The notes: generated from the sequence alone by a model not told the origin. A DNA stretch of 14,090 bases from Turicibacter sp. UBA7094 (GCA_002493395.1 DKYS01000027.1:1-14090), one strand, 5' to 3'. Counted from the stretch's first letter, positions 1-7,785 are shown. Made by a program: numbers and translations.

Positions 1-134
1 GTAATAACTGTCTCATACTCTAACTCATATAGTTTACATAATTCTTCAACCTCTTGGTGCGTCGGATCAATTAAATTGACCCACTCAAACCCTCCGCTAG
101 CTAATGAATTAATAAAATTCACTTCACTTCTCAT
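1..134 (-). CDS. CorA-family divalent metal transporter, N-terminal fragment (cut by window edge)
   Basis: Only the first 44 codons are in the window; the gene continues past the left edge. Reading the minus strand from an ATG at 134, the protein begins MRSEVNFINSLASGG, followed by FEWVNLIDPTHQEVEELCKL. A tryptophan-x-asparagine-leucine stretch followed by a 'DPT..EVEEL' helix is the usual opening of the cytoplasmic N-terminal domain of CorA magnesium/cobalt channels. A ribosome binding site (AAGAGGT, 141-147) lies 6 bases before the start. The membrane part and the GMN signature that would prove CorA are outside the window, so the assignment rests on the N-terminus alone. Confidence 0.6.
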   Translation of the reverse strand, partial: MRSEVNFINSLASGGFEWVNLIDPTHQEVEELCKLYELEYETVI

Positions 135-474
135 CGAATCACCTCTTATTATTCCTCCCGATGTCGATCAGCATGAGATGACATCTTCAGGATTTGTTTA
201 TTTGTCCGTATGGGAATGGAATCTTCCACGTGATGTCACCTCCGTCTCCTCATCAATATAATAAAGGAACAAAAACTTTGATTCCTCTTAGTCTTTGCAC
301 CCCAGAAAGAAATATAACAGGATCATTTTCCTTATTTAGTATACTACTAATCGGTGGAATTAGCCACTAAAGAAATCATCTTTTTCACTTTTCACTTCTA
401 AACCCTTTAAAAACTTCTTCTTTCTTTTGCTTTTTTAGTAATATTTCCCTTATGAAAATAAAAAATAGATCTTC
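135..474. other. Gene-free leader and intergenic stretch between the divergent corA-like and barrel-protein genes
   Basis: No convincing coding frame was found in this AT-rich stretch of about 340 bases. On the corA-like side, directly upstream of its ribosome binding site, 160-185 can fold into a hairpin (GATGTC-g-ATC paired with GAT-GACATC around a 7-base loop). The minus strand from about 290 down to 135 is therefore probably a 5' leader. I compared it with my memory of the M-box magnesium riboswitch and saw no match. No clear promoter for the minus-strand gene could be picked. Confidence 0.4.
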
Positions 475-503
475 TTAACTTTTGTCATAACTTTCGATAT
501 AAT
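475..503 (+). promoter_or_regulatory. Sigma-A-type promoter of the barrel-protein gene
   Basis: A perfect -10 box TATAAT (498-503) and a -35-like TTAACT (475-480) are separated by 17 bases. Transcription would start near 510, which leaves no room for a leader before the ATG at 512 and supports the downstream TTG start at 542. Confidence 0.7.
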
Positions 504-541
504 AAAGATAAATGACGATAAAGAAAGGACGTGACGGCAAC

Positions 542-1288
542 TTGAATAAAACATCTATTCCCGAAAAAATTGTACCTGAGGTAACAAGTAACTTGCGTAA
601 AAACTTCGTGCGAGTTCCCGATGTCATTAGAAACGCAAGCGGAATTCGAATCTTTGGAAAACGATTAAAATCATTTATCTTTACAACTGACGTTGCCATT
701 ATCAAAAATACTAACGCAGACGCAGTCATTGCTGTCTATCCCTTCACCCCGCAACCAACCATTACACAGGCCATTATGTCCGTTTCCGATATCCCTGTTA
801 TCTGTGGAGTAGGTGGGGGGCTCACTCATGGAACTCGTTCCGGTAACATCGCTTTACATGCCGAATTTCAGGGGGCCATTGCGGTAGTTTTAAATGCGCC
901 TACCCCACGTGAGACCATCGAATACGTCAAGGAAACCATTGATATTCCTGTCGTTGTGACGGTTGTCTCTGAGCACACAGATGTTCAATCACGAATTGAA
1001 GCGGGGGCCGATATTTTAAATGTAAGTGGTGGGCCAAACACAGCAGCTATTATTCGTAAAATTCGCAAACAGTACCCGACCATTCCAATTATCGCAACAG
1101 GGGGACCCACTGATCAATCCATTCTTGAAACCATTGCTGCAGGAGCTAACGCCATTACTTATACCCCACCGACTAACGGGGAGTTATTCCGTGTTAAAAT
1201 GGATCATTACCGCGAGATTGAAAATAGCGTTCAACATCATGAACCTATTAATCATACTTATGAGGAAGAGATTTCGTTAACTGAATAA
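542..1288 (+). CDS. Beta/alpha (TIM)-barrel domain protein of unknown activity
   Basis: A 248-residue protein if translation starts at the TTG at 542. An in-frame ATG at 512 would give 258 residues, but it sits about 2 bases after the predicted transcription start and has no ribosome binding site, whereas AAAGGA (524-529) is 12 bases before the TTG. Alternating hydrophobic strands and helices suggest a TIM barrel. Numbered from the TTG, glycine-rich loops occur at VGGGLTHGTRS (90-100), NVSGG (160-164), IIATGGPT (183-190) and AGANAITYTPP (200-210). The last two resemble the phosphate-binding loops of phosphate-recognising barrels such as NanE- or IMP-dehydrogenase-like enzymes. There is no signal peptide or membrane segment, so it is probably cytoplasmic. 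Similar Bacillota proteins are usually annotated only as 'hydrolase' or 'beta/alpha barrel protein'. The substrate is unknown, and the gene stands alone between its promoter and terminator. Confidence 0.75.
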   Translation: MNKTSIPEKIVPEVTSNLRKNFVRVPDVIRNASGIRIFGKRLKSFIFTTDVAIIKNTNADAVIAVYPFTPQPTITQAIMSVSDIPVICGVGGGLTHGTRSGNIALHAEFQGAIAVVLNAPTPRETIEYVKETIDIPVVVTVVSEHTDVQSRIEAGADILNVSGGPNTAAIIRKIRKQYPTIPIIATGGPTDQSILETIAAGANAITYTPPTNGELFRVKMDHYREIENSVQHHEPINHTYEEEISLTE

Positions 1289-1292
1289 AACG

Positions 1293-1327
1293 AAAAACCA
1301 CCGGATTAGAGTAACCCGGTGGTTTTT
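1293..1327 (+). terminator. Intrinsic terminator of the barrel-protein gene
   Basis: AAAAACCACCGG (1293-1304) pairs with CCGGTGGTTTTT (1316-1327) around a short loop, beginning 5 bases after the stop codon. The T tract is part of the stem, so it may also work on the minus strand. Confidence 0.9.
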
Positions 1328-1485
1328 ATTTATCCCATCAAACGCTTCTAACAGATGATTTTTTTATCTCATGGACAAAAAGATAATTCCCCTTATCCCC
1401 CTACTTTAGATATCCATCTCCACACACAATCAGAATAAATTCAACATATTCTATAGTAGATTCACCTAAAATGGAGGTGGTTTTA

Positions 1486-2364
1486 GTGCAAATAAAATCA
1501 TTACGTGTTAACACTTCAAACGGATTATGCGTCAACCTTGTGACAAGCATCCCCCTTACTTTACTCGTCGGTCTATCTGGTTCAGGTAAAAGTCAAATTC
1601 TATTTTACATCTATAGCGTTTTTCAACTATTAAACGGGCATTCCATAACAAACCTCGCTGACGGCGAATATGAAATGTGCTTTACACTCAATCAAAAAGA
1701 ATATCGTTATTTTGTCTATCTGCATCACCATCATCCCGTCATCCAACACTTATGGAATCCCAACGATTCTTCCTCACTATCGATTGAAGAAATCACTCCT
1801 TTTTTAAAACCTGTAAAATGTCTAACGTTTACTCCCCAATTTAGACAATCTAACCTCCTTATCAAATCGTATCTACGAGCGACAAAGGAACAAATCTCTG
1901 AAATTTTATCCATTTTCCAAAGTATTTTTGATTCCGTTGAAGATATCAAATTAATCAATCGCAAGCAAGCTGCCCTCGAACTTTTCTTCAAAGAAAAAGG
2001 GCAAGACTATCTTGAAATCTATAAAATGTCTGATGGCATGCTTAAAACGTTGTATTATTTAACCGAATTTGTCTTAAGTGAACCTGGAACCCTTTTACTC
2101 ATTGATGAATTTGAAAATGGTCTCGGATTAAATTGTATGGGCCCCTTACTCGAAGAAGTCATAGGGCGCGATGATCTCCAACTCATTTTGAGCAGCCATC
2201 ATCCCTATGTTATTAACAATATTCCGAGTCAATTTTGGCGCATTATCACCCGACAACAAGGGATGATTCAAGTTCACACCGACGAAGAATTTGGAATTGG
2301 ACAAACGAAATATGATGCCTTTTTTGAACTTATCAATCGTCTAGAATTCGAAGGAGGCGTGTAA
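1486..2364 (+). CDS. ABC/AAA-type ATPase, first gene of an ATPase plus Toprim-like pair
   Basis: A 292-residue P-loop ATPase. The start is taken as the GTG at 1486, because GGAGGTGG (1473-1480) is correctly placed for it; an in-frame ATG at 1471 overlaps that ribosome binding site. Numbered from the GTG, Walker A is GLSGSGKS (29-36), a signature-like MSDGMLK is at 181-187, Walker B is LLLIDEFENG (203-212), and an SSHHP switch motif is at 236-240. This order and the short inter-motif region resemble the single-domain ATPases of the AAA_15/AAA_21 group (RloA, AriA and OLD-type N-terminal domains) rather than transporters: there are no membrane segments and no partner permease. The Toprim-like gene starts one base after this stop, so the two are translationally coupled and probably form a complex. 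ATP hydrolysis is secure; the role in the cell is inference. Confidence 0.8.
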   Translation: MQIKSLRVNTSNGLCVNLVTSIPLTLLVGLSGSGKSQILFYIYSVFQLLNGHSITNLADGEYEMCFTLNQKEYRYFVYLHHHHPVIQHLWNPNDSSSLSIEEITPFLKPVKCLTFTPQFRQSNLLIKSYLRATKEQISEILSIFQSIFDSVEDIKLINRKQAALELFFKEKGQDYLEIYKMSDGMLKTLYYLTEFVLSEPGTLLLIDEFENGLGLNCMGPLLEEVIGRDDLQLILSSHHPYVINNIPSQFWRIITRQQGMIQVHTDEEFGIGQTKYDAFFELINRLEFEGGV

Positions 2365-2365
2365 C

Positions 2366-3091
2366 ATGAAACTTTACATTCTCGTCGAGGATGGAAAATC
2401 GGGACATAAAATCATTGACCACTGGATTCCTCTACTTCTTCCAACACTGACACGTGCAAAATCAATGGCTGAACTTCAAAATAATCAGTACGTTATCTTT
2501 AGTGGCATGGGATATCCGCGTCTCCTCGGAACAGACCCTGCCTCCCCCGAAAAAAATATTTTAGGGCAAACGATCGACACAATTAATCGCTATCAAGAGA
2601 TTGATTATCTTTTAATCTTCCTAGATGGCGATGATGACGGGGTAAGTATTCGTCAACAACGGGTCACTCAAAAAATTGAGAACTACCCACACCCGCTATG
2701 TTGCCCCTTCGTTATCTTTGTTCAAAATAAGTGCTTAGAAACATGGCTACTTGGTAACCAAAGTTTCTTTCCTAACGAACCTCATCTTAACTTTCTTCCA
2801 TTCTTAACTCATTACAATGTTTATACCGATGATCCCGAACTGATGGAGAAAGATCCTGACGTCCCTCTTGCTTCTACATCAGCACTCTATCACGAACGCT
2901 ATTTAAAAGCGATGATGCAAAATTTAGGTTACCACTATAGTAAATCGCGTCCAGCACCCATTATGTATACCCAACTATTTCTAGATGGTCTTAAAGAGCG
3001 AGTAACCCAAACCCCTCACCTTCAAAGTTTAAATCACTTCTTTATGTTTATTGATCAGCTTAAAGAGGAACCTATCCCTCCTTCTCAATAA
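2366..3091 (+). CDS. Toprim-like (DUF4276/RloB-type) protein, partner of the upstream ATPase
   Basis: A 241-residue soluble protein that I assign to the Toprim-like group by its motifs. The N-terminal strand with an acidic residue is YILVEDGKS (4-12, E8). A strand ending in an acidic cluster, LLIFLDGDDDG, is at 82-92 (D87, D89, D91). NKCLETWLLGN at 121-131 resembles the conserved 'ETWLL' element of DUF4276/RloB-like proteins. E8 and the DxD would bind metal in a Toprim nuclease or primase fold. The ATG follows the ATPase stop by one base, and its ribosome binding site (GGAGG) lies inside the ATPase end, so the genes are coupled. ATPase plus small Toprim-like protein is the architecture of PARIS (AriA/AriB), RloA/RloB-like pairs and split OLD systems. 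Which of these is closest, and whether the protein cuts nucleic acid, cannot be told here. No terminator is visible after it. Confidence 0.6.
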   Translation: MKLYILVEDGKSGHKIIDHWIPLLLPTLTRAKSMAELQNNQYVIFSGMGYPRLLGTDPASPEKNILGQTIDTINRYQEIDYLLIFLDGDDDGVSIRQQRVTQKIENYPHPLCCPFVIFVQNKCLETWLLGNQSFFPNEPHLNFLPFLTHYNVYTDDPELMEKDPDVPLASTSALYHERYLKAMMQNLGYHYSKSRPAPIMYTQLFLDGLKERVTQTPHLQSLNHFFMFIDQLKEEPIPPSQ

Positions 3092-3132
3092 TAACATCCT
3101 CTCATCCTTTGTTCTCTATTTTAAAGATTGGA

Positions 3133-3162
3133 TTGTTTCACCGCCCAAAAATGTAGTAAAAT
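3133..3162 (+). promoter_or_regulatory. Promoter of the 161-residue unknown gene
   Basis: TTGTTT (3133-3138) and TAAAAT (3157-3162) are separated by 18 bases, with the ribosome binding site 22 bases further on. This suggests the downstream gene is not simply the third gene of the ATPase/Toprim unit, although readthrough is possible. Confidence 0.55.
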
Positions 3163-3196
3163 ACAAAAGAAAACTAAAAAATATAGGAGATATAAG

Positions 3197-3682
3197 ATGA
3201 CACCCGAATGGAAAATTCAATTAAACAATAAAATATATGGTTGCTATTGCCAACAGCTCCTCATTGAAGACAACCAAAATTCTCGTCTAGCAACGAATGA
3301 AGAAGCTAAACTTTTTCTTCAAGAGTTAATGACCATCGAGTTAGACGATTTAAAGGACGCCTATCTCATCGAACGTGTCGATTTATTTAGAGACCACCTC
3401 AAAGCTCTAAACTTCTCGATTGAATTTTTTCATAGCTGGAATGAGGAATCTGCTAACAGTTACACCGAGTATGTCAAGATTATGCATCCTCAAGAACAGG
3501 ATCTTCTCGTCTGCTACAAACAAGTAACCTTACCTAAGGCGACAAAAGAAGGACAAATTGCTGATGAAATAGGTCCATTGCAAGCCATTGAACCCGCAAA
3601 ATATGAGGTAGCAAAAGATTCAAAAATCGGATCAATCAAATTACAACTGCTCGATTTGGGAATAACAGAAATCATTGCATAA
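3197..3682 (+). CDS. Unknown 161-residue soluble protein
   Basis: I do not recognise this family. The start is the ATG at 3197, with AGGAG (3185-3189) 7 bases before it. An earlier in-frame ATG at 3128 lies upstream of the predicted -10 box and has no ribosome binding site. The protein begins MTPEWKIQLNNKIYGCYCQQ and is acidic and hydrophilic. It has no signal peptide, membrane segment or obvious catalytic motif. The first half is helical and rich in E, D and L (around TIELDDLKDAYLIERVD); the second half looks more strand-like. It has its own promoter and ends in a terminator shared with the convergent carrier gene, so it is probably a single-gene transcript. It lies 105 bases after the ATPase/Toprim pair, so a link to that pair is possible but not shown. 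Confidence 0.7.
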   Translation: MTPEWKIQLNNKIYGCYCQQLLIEDNQNSRLATNEEAKLFLQELMTIELDDLKDAYLIERVDLFRDHLKALNFSIEFFHSWNEESANSYTEYVKIMHPQEQDLLVCYKQVTLPKATKEGQIADEIGPLQAIEPAKYEVAKDSKIGSIKLQLLDLGITEIIA

Positions 3683-3714
3683 AAAAAGCGTTTCTTAAAG
3701 AAACGCTTTTTTTT
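3681..3714. terminator. Bidirectional terminator between convergent genes
   Basis: AAAAAAAGCGTTTC and GAAACGCTTTTTTT flank a 4- to 5-base loop. It overlaps the stop codon of the plus-strand gene (3680-3682) and touches the stop codon of the minus-strand carrier (3713-3715), so one hairpin serves both. Confidence 0.9.
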
Positions 3715-5107
3715 AATCTATTTGAACTATTTTTCGTCCGTAATACACCTCTTCATCAATTTGATTAAAGGTTTTTCCAATCAAAACAGCCGTTGTCAAA
3801 GTTCCGTTAACATTGAGCATCGTGCGTCCCATATCAAGAATAGGATCAATAGCAATGACACCAGCAACTAAAGGAAAATATTCTCCTAATCCCATCCCGG
3901 ATAATACGACAGAAATAGCCATCGTTGCCGATCCCGGTAACCCGGCAATACCAAAAGAAGCCAGCGCAATCACAATAATTAACATGATAATAAACGTTAA
4001 ATCAATAGGGGTTCCCGTCATATTAGCAATCATAACAGCAACCAAGGCTGGATAAATTCCTGCACAGCCATTCATTCCGGCGTTAGATCCTAAACTTCCA
4101 ACGAAGGTAGCCGTTCCGTTGTCTAGCCCAACATTCTCTGTTAATTTTTCAATACTAACAGGTAATGTTCCCAAAGAAGATCTCGACGTAAAGGCTAAAA
4201 CTAATGCATCTATTACATTATGGACATAGCGAAATGGATTTAACCCTTTGCAGGCAATCAAAATTAAATGGACAAGCATCATCAGCGCAACTCCGACATA
4301 CGTTGCTAAAATAAATCCGATAGCGTCACTAATAGCAGATATTCCGCGTCCGGCAATCGTATTTGCCAAAAGGGCAATAACCGCATAAGGCATCCATTTA
4401 ATAATAGTCATAGCAACACTTAAAATAATCTTATAAAAAGCTTCAACTAAATCAACAAACGGTTTAACGATCGTTTCATATTTCTTCATTTGCCGTTTGG
4501 TTGCTAATCCTAAGAAAGTTGCAAAGATAACGACCGCTACAATATTCCCCTCAGCCATTGCAGCTACTGGATTAGATGGAATAAGCCCCTGTAACGTATC
4601 GACTAACGATTGAACTTCTCGAATCGTTGCCTCCCCCGTTACTAACTCATAACCAACCCCTAACTTAAACAAGTTCCCCACCACTAGACCAAGAATGGCA
4701 GCGATAACTGTCGTTAAGACGAGTGTTAACAATGTATGCATGGTTAATTTTCCTAAATTTTCTCCTTGCTTCATATTTAATATCACTCGGATAATTGAAA
4801 CAAAGATTAAGGGAACAACAAGCATCTTCAATAAATCCATAAAACCATTTGCAATAAGACCATACCATTTATTAATTTCACTAATAAACGGAACCTCTAA
4901 TGGTTGGTTAGGAAAAGAGCCAACGACTTGAATTAAAATTCCGAGTATAAGCCCCAATCCCGTTGCCGAAAGCATCCGTGTTGAAAATTTTACCTTCTTT
5001 TTCTCCATTCGTTTCATTCCAACAAATAAAACGAGTAATATTCCGATAAAAATAAGCGTCCTTATATCAGTTAAATACAAGAAATCTGTAAAAAATGCAC
5101 TCTGCAT
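3713..5107 (-). CDS. tcyP: Dicarboxylate/amino acid:cation symporter, TcyP-like L-cystine carrier
   Basis: A 464-residue integral membrane protein, close in length to Bacillus TcyP (about 463). It belongs to the DAACS (GltP-type) family, which couples substrate uptake to cation flow through a trimeric elevator fold. An N-terminal membrane helix (about 17-31) is followed by a basic loop and further hydrophobic segments. Family landmarks in the C-terminal transport domain are AFTSRSSLGTLP (305-316, the serine-rich hairpin), NGCAGIYPALVAVM (346-359) and DPILDMGRTMLNVNG (421-435, the cation/substrate site). The NGCAGIYPA and FTSRSS forms match the TcyP/TdcP cystine subgroup better than GltP glutamate carriers, so cystine uptake is the best guess; another amino or dicarboxylic acid is possible. 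A ribosome binding site (GAGGAGG, 5120-5126) sits 12 bases before the ATG, with a promoter at 5145-5173. Confidence 0.8.
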   Translation of the reverse strand: MQSAFFTDFLYLTDIRTLIFIGILLVLFVGMKRMEKKKVKFSTRMLSATGLGLILGILIQVVGSFPNQPLEVPFISEINKWYGLIANGFMDLLKMLVVPLIFVSIIRVILNMKQGENLGKLTMHTLLTLVLTTVIAAILGLVVGNLFKLGVGYELVTGEATIREVQSLVDTLQGLIPSNPVAAMAEGNIVAVVIFATFLGLATKRQMKKYETIVKPFVDLVEAFYKIILSVAMTIIKWMPYAVIALLANTIAGRGISAISDAIGFILATYVGVALMMLVHLILIACKGLNPFRYVHNVIDALVLAFTSRSSLGTLPVSIEKLTENVGLDNGTATFVGSLGSNAGMNGCAGIYPALVAVMIANMTGTPIDLTFIIMLIIVIALASFGIAGLPGSATMAISVVLSGMGLGEYFPLVAGVIAIDPILDMGRTMLNVNGTLTTAVLIGKTFNQIDEEVYYGRKIVQID

Positions 5108-5144
5108 AAGCTATGAAATCCTCCTCTATTCTTCAAATACTAAT

Positions 5145-5173
5145 ATTTTACTGAAATTCATAACTTTTTACAA
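5145..5173 (-). promoter_or_regulatory. Promoter of the tcyP-like gene
   Basis: On the minus strand TTGTAA (5173-5168) and TAAAAT (5150-5145) are 17 bases apart. The predicted transcript begins about 30 bases before the start codon, so there is no space for an S-box or T-box leader despite the sulfur-linked substrate. Confidence 0.6.
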
Positions 5174-5206
5174 GCATTTTGCTTTTCAGATTGACTCATC
5201 TCACTC

Positions 5207-5926
5207 TTATTTTAAAACAGATAAAAAATCATTAGGATGCATCAAGTCGATATATTGAGCAATTAACAATTCATCTCCAATCGGTTGATGGGAATTCACG
5301 TACTCTTCATAAACTGACTTAATTTGTTGTTTGACTTCCTCCGATTCCACTTCATAAAAGTCTTGATGTCCTGTCGAAATAAACAGATTAGTTCCAATAA
5401 AGACCCTTTGATCAACAATGTAAAGACTTGGTAATACGTCTAAAAAGCCGTCTTTCATGACCTTAAAATGAAAATGCTTTTTGATGTTAGAAACTTTAAC
5501 AAGTGCCCGGTGATTTAATAAAATGTACAGACAAACACAAAGCGCAACAATTCCTGAAAACAATAAGCCTCTTACCGTGAAAGAATGGATGGGTTGGATA
5601 AATAGTAACGACAACGCGATGATCATCACCAAACAAACAAACTTCTTATATTTAACCTTCATCTCCCGCTTAACATCAATTTCCATCTGAAAAGATTCAA
5701 AAAAAACACGATGAAAAAGGGCCATAAAGTGTTCTGGTGCAAGCCTTAGTACCTTTTTTGATAAAATGAATTGCGTTGTTTTCAAAAATTCAATGTTTAA
5801 ATCAGAATAAACATCCGGATCAATCTTTTCAACGTAAATAACTAACTCTTCTTGTGCTTGTTGTAACTGTTCATAAAGTTCCGCCGCCGAGCAGGGACGT
5901 AAAGAGCTGTAACTACTTAAATCCAT
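5207..5926 (-). CDS. Unknown membrane protein with two central transmembrane helices
   Basis: A 239-residue protein of a family I do not recognise. The start is the ATG at 5926, with AAAGGA about 9 bases upstream (5936-5941). Residues 1-90 are hydrophilic and helical, starting MDLSSYSSLRPCSAAELYEQ with a possible coiled coil around LYEQLQQAQEEL. Two membrane helices follow at roughly 95-112 and 119-137, separated by a very short loop (a hairpin). A C-terminal cytoplasmic domain of about 100 residues follows, with strands around FLDVLPSLYIVDQRVFIG. With a helical hairpin in the middle, both soluble parts should face the same side. It lies 99 bases upstream of the tcyP-like gene, which has its own promoter, so a functional link is uncertain. 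No terminator is evident after it. Confidence 0.65.
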   Translation of the reverse strand: MDLSSYSSLRPCSAAELYEQLQQAQEELVIYVEKIDPDVYSDLNIEFLKTTQFILSKKVLRLAPEHFMALFHRVFFESFQMEIDVKREMKVKYKKFVCLVMIIALSLLFIQPIHSFTVRGLLFSGIVALCVCLYILLNHRALVKVSNIKKHFHFKVMKDGFLDVLPSLYIVDQRVFIGTNLFISTGHQDFYEVESEEVKQQIKSVYEEYVNSHQPIGDELLIAQYIDLMHPNDFLSVLK

Positions 5927-6017
5927 TCTCTACCATCCTTTCCTATATATTCTCTCCTATTATGAACCAACTGTCACATTTTATATTCACAGATATGAAA
6001 TTTTTAAAAATTCAAAT

Positions 6018-6043
6018 AAAAAAAGTAGTGATTTAATCACTAC
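6018..6043 (-). terminator. Intrinsic terminator of the glycine symporter gene
   Basis: GTAGTGATTAAATCACTAC forms a stem of 8 bases around a 3-base loop (6025-6043), directly followed on the minus strand by a run of seven T (6024-6018). It begins immediately after the TAG stop codon. Confidence 0.9.
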
Positions 6044-7426
6044 CTATGATTCTAACGACTCTAAATGAGAGACCGGGCATTTCAGGTGATTTAAATATAA
6101 CTGCGTTTCCGATACCACTACCTTACTTAAAGCAATAATGGCAATTAAATTTGGAAGAGCCATGAGTCCATTAACGATATCGGCAATTAACCAAACAGCT
6201 TCTAATTGTAAAAATGCGCCACTTCCTATCATGACAACGAAAATAATGCGGTAAGGTGTAATACTTTTGACACCAAATAAAAATTGGCAACAACGCTCAC
6301 CATAATAATTCCATCCTAAAATTGTCGTAAAGGCAAATAAAGTTAAACAAATCATTAACAACAAAGACCCTAGCGGGATTTTAAAAACAGTCGGTAAAAC
6401 CGTATTAAAGGCTCTTTCTGTTAAAGAACTTGCCAAAACCCCATCCATTTGCCAAACCCCTGTCACCATTAAGGTTAATCCCGTTAATGTGCAAATCATT
6501 AAACTATCAATAAAGGTTCCCATCATCGAAATAAGTCCTTGTTCGGCTGCCCACTCCGTCTTCGCAGCAGCAGCGGCAATCGGTGCACTTCCTAATCCTG
6601 ATTCATTTGAAAACACCCCTCGGGCGATTCCATTACGGATTGCCGTTGCGACTGTGGCTCCCGTAAATCCTCCCACTGCTGCCGTCTGATTGAAGGCACC
6701 TTTGAAAATCATCTCAAAAGCTGGTAAAATGGCTTGATAATTAACAATCAAAATAAAACCACAAATCATCAGATAAGAAATTGCCATCACAGGAACCACC
6801 TTCTCCGCTACTTTCGAAATAGATTTAATTCCACCAAATGTAACAACTAACACAATGAATGCCAGAACAAGTCCAACAAACTCCGATTTTATATGTAAAG
6901 TACTTTCAATACTTGAAGTAATCGCATTGACTTGAGTAAACGTCCCAATTCCAAGTAGGGCGACTAAAATTCCGCTAAAAGCAAAAAAGATAGCTAACGG
7001 TTTATAGCGTTTCCCCATTCCATAAGTAATATAATACATAGGGCCCCCAGCTACTTCTTGATTCTCATCTAATTGGCGATATTTAATGGCCAATACACCT
7101 TCGGCATACTTAGTCGCCATACCGAAAAATGCCGCTAACCACATCCAAAATAAAGCACCCGGTCCACCTGCTGCAAGTGCTGTAGCAACTCCGATAATAT
7201 TTCCGGTCCCAACAGTTGCAGCTAATGCCGTACATAATGCACTAAATGGAGAAATATCTCCTTGACCCGAATTCTTTGATTTAAACATTAACGTCATCGC
7301 ATGTGGCAACTTGATTAACTGAATCAACTTTAATCGAATCGTTAACATAATCCCGGTGCCAATCAACAACATCAGTAACGGCGGCCCCCAAATAAAACTA
7401 TCTAATTGGTTTAAAAAATGAATCAT
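6044..7426 (-). CDS. AGCS-family sodium:glycine/alanine symporter
   Basis: A 460-residue polytopic membrane protein of the alanine/glycine:cation symporter family, a LeuT-fold carrier that couples amino-acid uptake to sodium. The family signature is clear: ISPFSALCTALAATVGTGNI begins at residue 58, then GVATALAAGGPGALFWMW and TKYAE to about 109, GGPMYYI at 127-133, and a 'GVFSNESGLGSAPIAAAAA' element near 270-290. Length is normal for the family. The ATG at 7426 has AAGGAG (7435-7440) 8 bases upstream. The leader carries a promoter, a tandem glycine riboswitch and a terminator (7507-7791), so expression is set by intracellular glycine, and glycine is the likely main substrate. A strong terminator directly after the stop makes this a single-gene transcript. 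Confidence 0.93.
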   Translation of the reverse strand: MIHFLNQLDSFIWGPPLLMLLIGTGIMLTIRLKLIQLIKLPHAMTLMFKSKNSGQGDISPFSALCTALAATVGTGNIIGVATALAAGGPGALFWMWLAAFFGMATKYAEGVLAIKYRQLDENQEVAGGPMYYITYGMGKRYKPLAIFFAFSGILVALLGIGTFTQVNAITSSIESTLHIKSEFVGLVLAFIVLVVTFGGIKSISKVAEKVVPVMAISYLMICGFILIVNYQAILPAFEMIFKGAFNQTAAVGGFTGATVATAIRNGIARGVFSNESGLGSAPIAAAAAKTEWAAEQGLISMMGTFIDSLMICTLTGLTLMVTGVWQMDGVLASSLTERAFNTVLPTVFKIPLGSLLLMICLTLFAFTTILGWNYYGERCCQFLFGVKSITPYRIIFVVMIGSGAFLQLEAVWLIADIVNGLMALPNLIAIIALSKVVVSETQLYLNHLKCPVSHLESLES

Positions 7427-7506
7427 TTTTTCATCTCCTTTTTAACACCCGACGGGCTGTCTAAAGAAGGGATTTAATTTTTAAAGCACCTATATGCCCT
7501 AGCAAC

Positions 7507-7533
7507 AAAAAAGGATCATCGCAACGATGACCC
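7507..7533 (-). terminator. Riboswitch-controlled terminator (expression platform)
   Basis: On the minus strand GGGTCATCG (7533-7525), a TTG loop and CGATGATCC (7521-7513) form a 9-base-pair stem with one G-U pair, followed by six T (7512-7507). It lies between the second glycine aptamer and the symporter start codon. The 3' arm (GATCCT) could instead pair with GGGATC just after the second aptamer, a possible antiterminator, but this is inference. Confidence 0.85.
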
Positions 7534-7589
7534 TGGAGTAGCATAGGATAAAATTGAGTTCGCTTTAAAAACGTCTCAAAAATCGATCC

Positions 7590-7755
7590 GATCCCTGTCC
7601 TTTTGCCTGAGAGATTGAGCAGATTGCCTTGCCCCTTCGGCGCCTAAATCAATAGGTCTCTCCAGAGTTCCGTCCACTTTACAGTCCACACTTATACCTA
7701 AGTACCTGAGAGCATCACTCCTTCGGTGTTCCCACTGGGAATCTCTTCTATAAAG
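7590..7755 (-). ncRNA. Tandem glycine riboswitch
   Basis: Two glycine aptamers lie in series on the minus strand. The first (about 7755-7680) has the core CACCGAAGGAGTGATGC, then CTCTCAGGTAC and GGACTGT. The second (about 7675-7590) matches the consensus closely: GGAGAGACC, then GCCGAAGGGGCAAGGC, then CTCTCAGGCAAAAGGACAG. The inter-aptamer linker is short, as in cooperative tandem glycine riboswitches. It sits between a promoter (7786-7814) and a terminator in front of an AGCS symporter, a well-known target of this RNA. By analogy with Bacillus gcvT, glycine binding may turn expression on, but the sign cannot be settled by eye. Confidence 0.95.
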
Positions 7756-7785
7756 CTTCAACCGGTGTTTTATTAATATATCCTT

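Noticed and set aside
76..261. Plus-strand 61-codon frame at the left edge
   Set aside because: It lies opposite the corA-like start and its leader, with no ribosome binding site.
135..300. M-box magnesium riboswitch before the corA-like gene
   Set aside because: The conserved M-box core sequences as I remember them are not present.
7576..7761. Minus-strand 61-codon frame
   Set aside because: It is the translation of the tandem glycine riboswitch, which is a structured RNA, and has no ribosome binding site.
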